Assembly: GCA_964547105.1 (NCBI GenBank)
Contig: CAZJLO010000005.1
Location: forward strand, 1 to 63,187
Reading direction: 5' to 3'
DNA length: 63,187 nucleotides
DNA from: RXOA01 sp964547105
Lineage (GTDB): Bacteria; Bipolaricaulota; Bipolaricaulia; UBA7950; UBA9294
The position numbers and the translations under genes were made by a program. A model generated the notes under the pieces. That model was not told the DNA's origin. It worked only from the letters and a program-made list of their open reading frames with translations, and made no database searches. Shown here piece by piece: positions 59,437 through 63,187 of this stretch (position 1 is the first letter of the stretch; each line of letters starts with the position of its first letter).

Positions 59437-60378
59437 ATGGCAGACCGTGACACAGTCATCGCAACACACGGGCTCACCCGGGACTTTCCATCAGTCCGTG
59501 CTCTGGATCGACTCTCCATAGAAGTCTCACGGGGAACTGTCTACGGGTTTCTCGGCCCCAACGGAGCCGGGAAGACAACCACGCTTCATCTTCTTCTCGG
59601 ACTGCTTGAGCCAAGTGCAGGAAGATCGATCGTCCTTGGATTCGATCCCCGTACGCACGGTGACGAAGTCCGCGCCAGAACGGGCGCACTGCTGGAGGAC
59701 CCCGGCCTCTACGATCAACTCAGCGCCGAAGACAACCTTGAATTCTACGCACGCGTCTGGCACCTCCCGGCCGACGAACGCCGCCAGCGGATCAAGGAGC
59801 TTCTCGACCAGATGGAGCTGTGGCCGCGTCGTCATGAACGGGTCGCCGAATGGAGTCGAGGCATGCGCCAGAAACTTGCCGTCGCTCGTGCACTGCTCCA
59901 TCGTCCCTCGCTCCTGCTGCTTGATGAGCCGACGGCTGGCTTGGATGTTCTCTCCGCCAACGCCCTGCGAAACGATCTTTCAACCCTGGTCGACGAGGAA
60001 CGCGTCACCGTCTTCCTCACAACGCACAATATGGTCGAGGCGGAGCAGCTGTGTCATCGCATCGCCGTGATTCGTGACGGCCACTTGGTTGCGGTGGGCG
60101 ACCCTGGCAAGCTCCAACAGGCAGGGTCCCCAACAGTATTGATTCGTGGAAGAAACTGGTGCCCACAGGCGATCGTCGAAGCAAGGGAATGCTCCGGCGT
60201 CGTTGACGCAGACTTTGATTCCGCGAATGGTTGCCTGACCGTTGAGATCGACGAATCCACCGATGTCGCGGAAATTGTGGGGCGGCTGGTGTCTTCCGGC
60301 ATCTCGATTGACGAGGTCGTCCGAGAGAAAGCATCGTTGGAACAGGTCTTCCTACGCTTGATGGAGGAGGAGCGATGA
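59437..60378 (+). CDS. ABC-2-type exporter, ATP-binding protein
   Basis: 313 residues, ATG behind AAAGGGG. Walker A GPNGAGKTTT, signature WSRGMRQKLAVARAL (S-R-G in place of S-G-G), Walker B LLLLDEPTAGLD, switch His in TTHNMVEAE. The C-terminal 80 residues form the accessory domain usual in drug, lantibiotic or Na+ exporters (ending SLEQVFLRLMEEE). It pairs with the permease gene, which overlaps by ATGA. Substrate not determined. Confidence 0.93.
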   Translation: MADRDTVIATHGLTRDFPSVRALDRLSIEVSRGTVYGFLGPNGAGKTTTLHLLLGLLEPSAGRSIVLGFDPRTHGDEVRARTGALLEDPGLYDQLSAEDNLEFYARVWHLPADERRQRIKELLDQMELWPRRHERVAEWSRGMRQKLAVARALLHRPSLLLLDEPTAGLDVLSANALRNDLSTLVDEERVTVFLTTHNMVEAEQLCHRIAVIRDGHLVAVGDPGKLQQAGSPTVLIRGRNWCPQAIVEARECSGVVDADFDSANGCLTVEIDESTDVAEIVGRLVSSGISIDEVVREKASLEQVFLRLMEEER

Positions 60379-61109
60379 GTCGATTCTGGCTTCAGGATAT
60401 TCGGACCGTGCTCTGGAAGGAGCGCAAGAGCCTTCTCTGGACCCAAGGCACCCGATGGCGTGCAGTGCTGCCATTGCTGTCGCCCTTGTTCTTGGCGGCC
60501 TACATCCCCTGGCAAGCGGGGCTTGATTGGCTCCACGGCTACGTATCGCTTCTGGTCTGTTTCGTGGTTCCGCTTCTGCTCGTCGGAATCTCGATCCCCG
60601 AGTCGTTCGCCGGGGAACGAGAACGTCACACGCTGCCTACACTGCTTGCCAGCCGCTTGTCTGATCGCGCCATCGTTCTTGGCAAACTCGGCGCCTGTAT
60701 TGCGTTTTCGTTTGTTGCGCTGGTCGTCGCCCTTGTGATTGGCCTTGCCGTGGCCAATGGATCGGATTGGCAAGGCCATTTCGTGTTTTACCGGCCGGCG
60801 GTTCTGTTGATCGATGTCGGCGCTGCTTTTCTGGTGGCGCTTCTTGCCGGAAGCGCCGGGATCCTGATCTCGCTTCGATCGAAGAGTGTCCAGGGGGCGA
60901 CGCAGGCGTTGATGGGGATTTTCTTCGTCCCGCCGCTTCTCTTTTCCATGGGGGCAATGTTCTTTCGGGAGTCGATTATCCCGCTCGTGGAGAGGTTGAG
61001 TTTCATGGCGACGCTCGGTGGGGCCTTGGGGGGAATCGCCGTGATGGACATCATCCTTGTCGGGCTGGTCTTCACGCGTTTCCGAAGATCGCGGTTGCTC
61101 GGCAAGTAA
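60375..61109 (+). CDS. ABC-2-type exporter, permease
   Basis: 244 residues, six predicted helices. After an amphipathic start (DIRTVLWKERKSLL) it has the ABC-2 pattern: LLLVGISIPESFAGERERHTLPTLLASRLSDRAIVLGKL, the cytoplasmic coupling segment. The start overlaps the ATPase stop. It forms the membrane part of the exporter. Confidence 0.88.
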   Translation: MSRFWLQDIRTVLWKERKSLLWTQGTRWRAVLPLLSPLFLAAYIPWQAGLDWLHGYVSLLVCFVVPLLLVGISIPESFAGERERHTLPTLLASRLSDRAIVLGKLGACIAFSFVALVVALVIGLAVANGSDWQGHFVFYRPAVLLIDVGAAFLVALLAGSAGILISLRSKSVQGATQALMGIFFVPPLLFSMGAMFFRESIIPLVERLSFMATLGGALGGIAVMDIILVGLVFTRFRRSRLLGK

Positions 61110-61212
61110 TTCGAGGATCTTGGTTTGGATCGGTCGATCCTTGGCTCAACCGCTGTCCCGGGGGATCTCTGGATATCCCCGCTGCCTCACTTCGCCGCAG
61201 AAACCGCGGGTC

Positions 61213-62610
61213 CTAACGATAGGTTTCCATCCACTTCGAAGCGAAATCCACAAGTGGCGGCTGGGGCATTAGCAGTCCGGGTGCGTAGCAGATCCGGCCT
61301 CGTTTGACGTAATCCCTCTCGCGCTCAAATGCCTCCCCGATCGCCTGAAAGTCGTCGTCGCTGTAGTCAATATCGCGATAGGGGATCCATGTACACACGC
61401 CGTTACGCAGGACCGGCGAGCGAGATTCATGGATCGTTTGGCCAAGGCGCGCCCGGTATTCGGCCAAATGGAGCGATGTGTTACAGCGATGCCCAACGCC
61501 AAGCAGCAAGACCCACCCCTGCGAATCATAAACCCGCGCAAGTGGAGATCCTTCTCCCTGAGGGAAGTCCATCGTGTGTCCGTCCGTGATCCAGGCAGCA
61601 CCTTTTCCCCAGGCGGCAAAGGAGACAACGGGGTGGTCGCTTCGCAACACGCCGGGTTGCCCGCGAAATGCCTCGGGAATCGCGCCCATTTCCGAGGTCG
61701 GCGTCCATGCAGGGTCGAACGGGGGCATCTCCCTTCGGCAGAGTTCGACCCACTCCCGGGGAACGGCCGGATTCCGCCAGCCCGCTGGGTCGGACCAGCC
61801 GTACGAATGCGTGGGCATGACCAAGGTTCCTTCAGATCCAAGCACCGATTCCAACGCCAAGATCACAGTCATTGCCCCTCCGCACACCCATCCTAGAGAG
61901 GATAGAGACGAGTGAACGAGAAGGGTCATTCCCGGCCTTACACCCAGAGTCCGGAGGTCATTCTCCAGAGAGCTGATCGTGGCCGGCCCTCCGACGGAGC
62001 TCCCGACCCTCCCATCCCCCGAGCTGTCCGGACCATCCTTGGCCCCATCCGTTGGATCGCACGGAGGATCGCTTCTCCAACGAGAACAGGGAATGCAAAC
62101 GGATTGCCCATCGATCACTGCGATGCGCGACTCCATGACACGCTCACCGCAACGCGAACACAAAATGGTTTCGCGAATTCGCGCCCGCGGCGGCGGCAGT
62201 GTTTCCGTATCGCAAACCGCAAGCATGTCGCCATCAGGAGCCGTCAGGATCCAGTCGATGTACGCGTCTCGATCGGCACGAAGGTCTTCAGGGACTTGCT
62301 CGCCATGATAGCAAACTCGAATCGCTCGCCCCGAGCGACGCGAAATCAATGTGTAGACCGATTTGCCATGGTCCCGGAAAACAAGGTTGCCTTTGCCGAA
62401 CGTACAGCCGGTTACAGCCTGCAGGGCGTCGACGCCACAGGCATCGTTCTCCGCGATCGCAACGAGTTCCTCATCTTCCGCACCGGCAAGCCCGCCTGTG
62501 AGCGCGGCGAGCGCCGATCGTGCCATTCGATATCCAATCGCCAGCCCTGGACACCGGTGACCGTGGAACGCAACGACATCCTCGAATCGGACTCCGTCCT
62601 GTTGCATCAT
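61213..62610 (-). CDS. FmdE-like domain, zinc finger and aminoglycoside N(3)-acetyltransferase-like domain in one protein
   Basis: 465 residues, ATG at 62610 with GGAGG nine bases upstream. Residues 1-125 are FmdE-like (FEDVVAFHGHRCPGLAIGYRM, AENDACGVDALQAVTGCTFGKGNL). A TraR-type zinc finger follows (Cys151, Cys154, Cys172, Cys175). After a disordered linker (about 180-212) comes a full AAC(3)/YokD-type domain: LLVHSSLSSLGWVCGG, GTLVMPTHSYG, RSDHPVVSFAAWG and LLLGVGHRCNTSLHLAEY. FmdE relatives bind metals and occur with formylmethanofuran dehydrogenase or as stand-alone proteins; AAC(3) transfers acetyl from CoA. The frame is continuous with no sign of a join error. The combined role is unknown. 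Confidence 0.85.
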   Translation of the reverse strand: MMQQDGVRFEDVVAFHGHRCPGLAIGYRMARSALAALTGGLAGAEDEELVAIAENDACGVDALQAVTGCTFGKGNLVFRDHGKSVYTLISRRSGRAIRVCYHGEQVPEDLRADRDAYIDWILTAPDGDMLAVCDTETLPPPRARIRETILCSRCGERVMESRIAVIDGQSVCIPCSRWRSDPPCDPTDGAKDGPDSSGDGRVGSSVGGPATISSLENDLRTLGVRPGMTLLVHSSLSSLGWVCGGAMTVILALESVLGSEGTLVMPTHSYGWSDPAGWRNPAVPREWVELCRREMPPFDPAWTPTSEMGAIPEAFRGQPGVLRSDHPVVSFAAWGKGAAWITDGHTMDFPQGEGSPLARVYDSQGWVLLLGVGHRCNTSLHLAEYRARLGQTIHESRSPVLRNGVCTWIPYRDIDYSDDDFQAIGEAFERERDYVKRGRICYAPGLLMPQPPLVDFASKWMETYR

Positions 62611-62641
62611 CAATCACTGCCTCCGAACCCGCCGACGTACT

Positions 62642-62770
62642 TCAGCATCTCACCGCGCTTGCGTCGATTGTGCCTCCGCCGCAGGCGGTACGCATTGGGG
62701 AAGGCATCCCGCACGGGCCCAGCCATTCGCGACAGGATTCGCAATGATCGACGTAGTCGTTTTGACTCAT
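62642..62770 (-). CDS. Possible 42-residue Cys-rich small protein
   Basis: An ATG at 62770 opens MSQNDYVDHCESCREWLGPC and ends at 62642, with five cysteines in 42 residues including one CxxC. It fills the gap between ilvD and the FmdE fusion on the same strand. The ribosome site is weak (AGGGA about 15 bases upstream). It may be a small metal-binding protein or chance. Confidence 0.35.
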   Translation of the reverse strand: MSQNDYVDHCESCREWLGPCGMPSPMRTACGGGTIDASAVRC

Positions 62771-62840
62771 GATGCTCTGATGTTCCCTGCACACCGACAG
62801 AACATCAATCCGCACCATGAATGCCGATGTCGATATCGTT

Positions 62841-63187
62841 TCATGGAAGCTCCGACGGACTTTGCTCGTCCACTCGTGAAGCCGCAATCCGGTCCACTGC
62901 GGCACCATCGGCGGCCGACCCGGCAAGTTCAGCGTATCGGCGGAGGATGCCGCGATCGACAGTCTGTACTGGACGGCTCCTCGGCTCCGAGACACATCGG
63001 TCAACACGACGTGTCAGTTCGGCTTGTTCCACCTTCAATGTCAGCGTTCCCGCGGGGATGTCGATCTCAATCACGTCTCCGTTTTCCACGCAGCCAATGA
63101 GCCCGCCAACCGCCGCTTCGGGGCTCACATGCCCGATCGCTGCTCCACGCGAAGCACAGGAAAACCGTCCATCCGTGATCAGAGCAA
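62841..63187 (-). CDS. ilvD: Dihydroxy-acid dehydratase, C-terminal part (gene runs off the window)
   Basis: The frame is open to the window end and reads ALITDGRFSCASRGAAIGHVSPEAAVGG, the conserved end region of IlvD/Edd dehydratases, then GLIGCVENGDVIEIDIPAGTL. IlvD converts dihydroxy acids to 2-keto acids in branched-chain amino-acid synthesis. One position usually Gly (SGGxRG/SGASRG) is Cys here. IlvD rather than Edd is inferred from the C-terminal form. About 115 residues are present; the start lies outside. Confidence 0.88.
   Translation of the reverse strand, partial: ALITDGRFSCASRGAAIGHVSPEAAVGGLIGCVENGDVIEIDIPAGTLTLKVEQAELTRRVDRCVSEPRSRPVQTVDRGILRRYAELAGSAADGAAVDRIAASRVDEQSPSELP

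Noticed and set aside
1..63187. High apparent frequency of GATC and CGATCG across the window
   Set aside because: It looks striking by eye but I did not count it, and it may follow from codon use (Ile-Asp, Asp-Arg pairs). A count against a shuffled-codon model would decide.

Overview
This is 63 kb of bacterial DNA, GC in the high fifties by eye. It is dense with genes on both strands and has no rRNA, tRNA, CRISPR array or insertion sequence that I could recognise. The gene set (TldD/TldE, M55 D-aminopeptidase, M1, M20, M29-like and DUF885 peptidases, FmdE-type zinc protein, rubrerythrin-like protein, FabI, IlvD) fits a peptide-using, probably anaerobic bacterium from a poorly cultured lineage. 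A Bipolaricaulota/Acetothermia-like organism is possible, but this is a guess from gene flavour, not a demonstrated assignment.

Left end (1-7,000). After the tail of a surface-type protein comes a minus-strand cluster. It reads: sigma-region-2-like factor A, a small protein with a possible sigma-4-like helix-turn-helix, a membrane zinc anti-sigma factor ending in LysM, an exported caspase-fold/LamG/leucine-rich-repeat protein, then a second sigma-like factor and a second LysM anti-sigma. Genes in the first half overlap and are probably translationally coupled. The second pair has its own promoter. I read this as a duplicated cell-wall-sensing ECF-type regulatory module controlling an exported caspase-like protein. 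It is the best candidate here for an undescribed system.

7-20 kb holds housekeeping and regulatory genes: a saccharopine dehydrogenase-like oxidoreductase, FabI, a HAD phosphatase joined to a FAM151/menorin-like domain, a GNAT enzyme, a membrane protein plus winged-helix regulator with a perfect palindromic operator, a TatT-like helical protein, an OmpR-type two-component system, and TldE/TldD. An AraC/GyrI regulator follows.

22-30.6 kb: three overlapping genes encode exported proteins (two paralogous helical proteins and an Ig/HYR-repeat protein). The last shares its C-terminal domain with the truncated gene at the window start. A PAS histidine kinase translationally coupled to an M1-type metallopeptidase follows.

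30.8-40 kb: GNAT, YdcZ-like transporter, DUF2161 nuclease-fold protein, ferritin-like protein, thioredoxin reductase without the usual NADPH motif, MocR-type regulator/aminotransferase, cell-wall amidase, secreted low-complexity protein, DUF885 peptidase.

40.2-52.5 kb is a coherent peptide-use island. An XRE-cupin regulator is followed by M29-like and M20 peptidases, a complete dipeptide/oligopeptide ABC importer, and a two-subunit amino-acid oxidase/dehydrogenase whose large subunit carries several iron-sulfur centres. A strong terminator closes it.

52.6-63.2 kb: a GyrI-like fusion protein, M55 D-aminopeptidase, a molybdopterin-binding oxidoreductase, a dolichol-kinase-like membrane protein, an exported VIT/VWA protein, an ABC-2 exporter, an unusual FmdE/zinc-finger/AAC(3) fusion, and the C-terminal part of IlvD running off the window.
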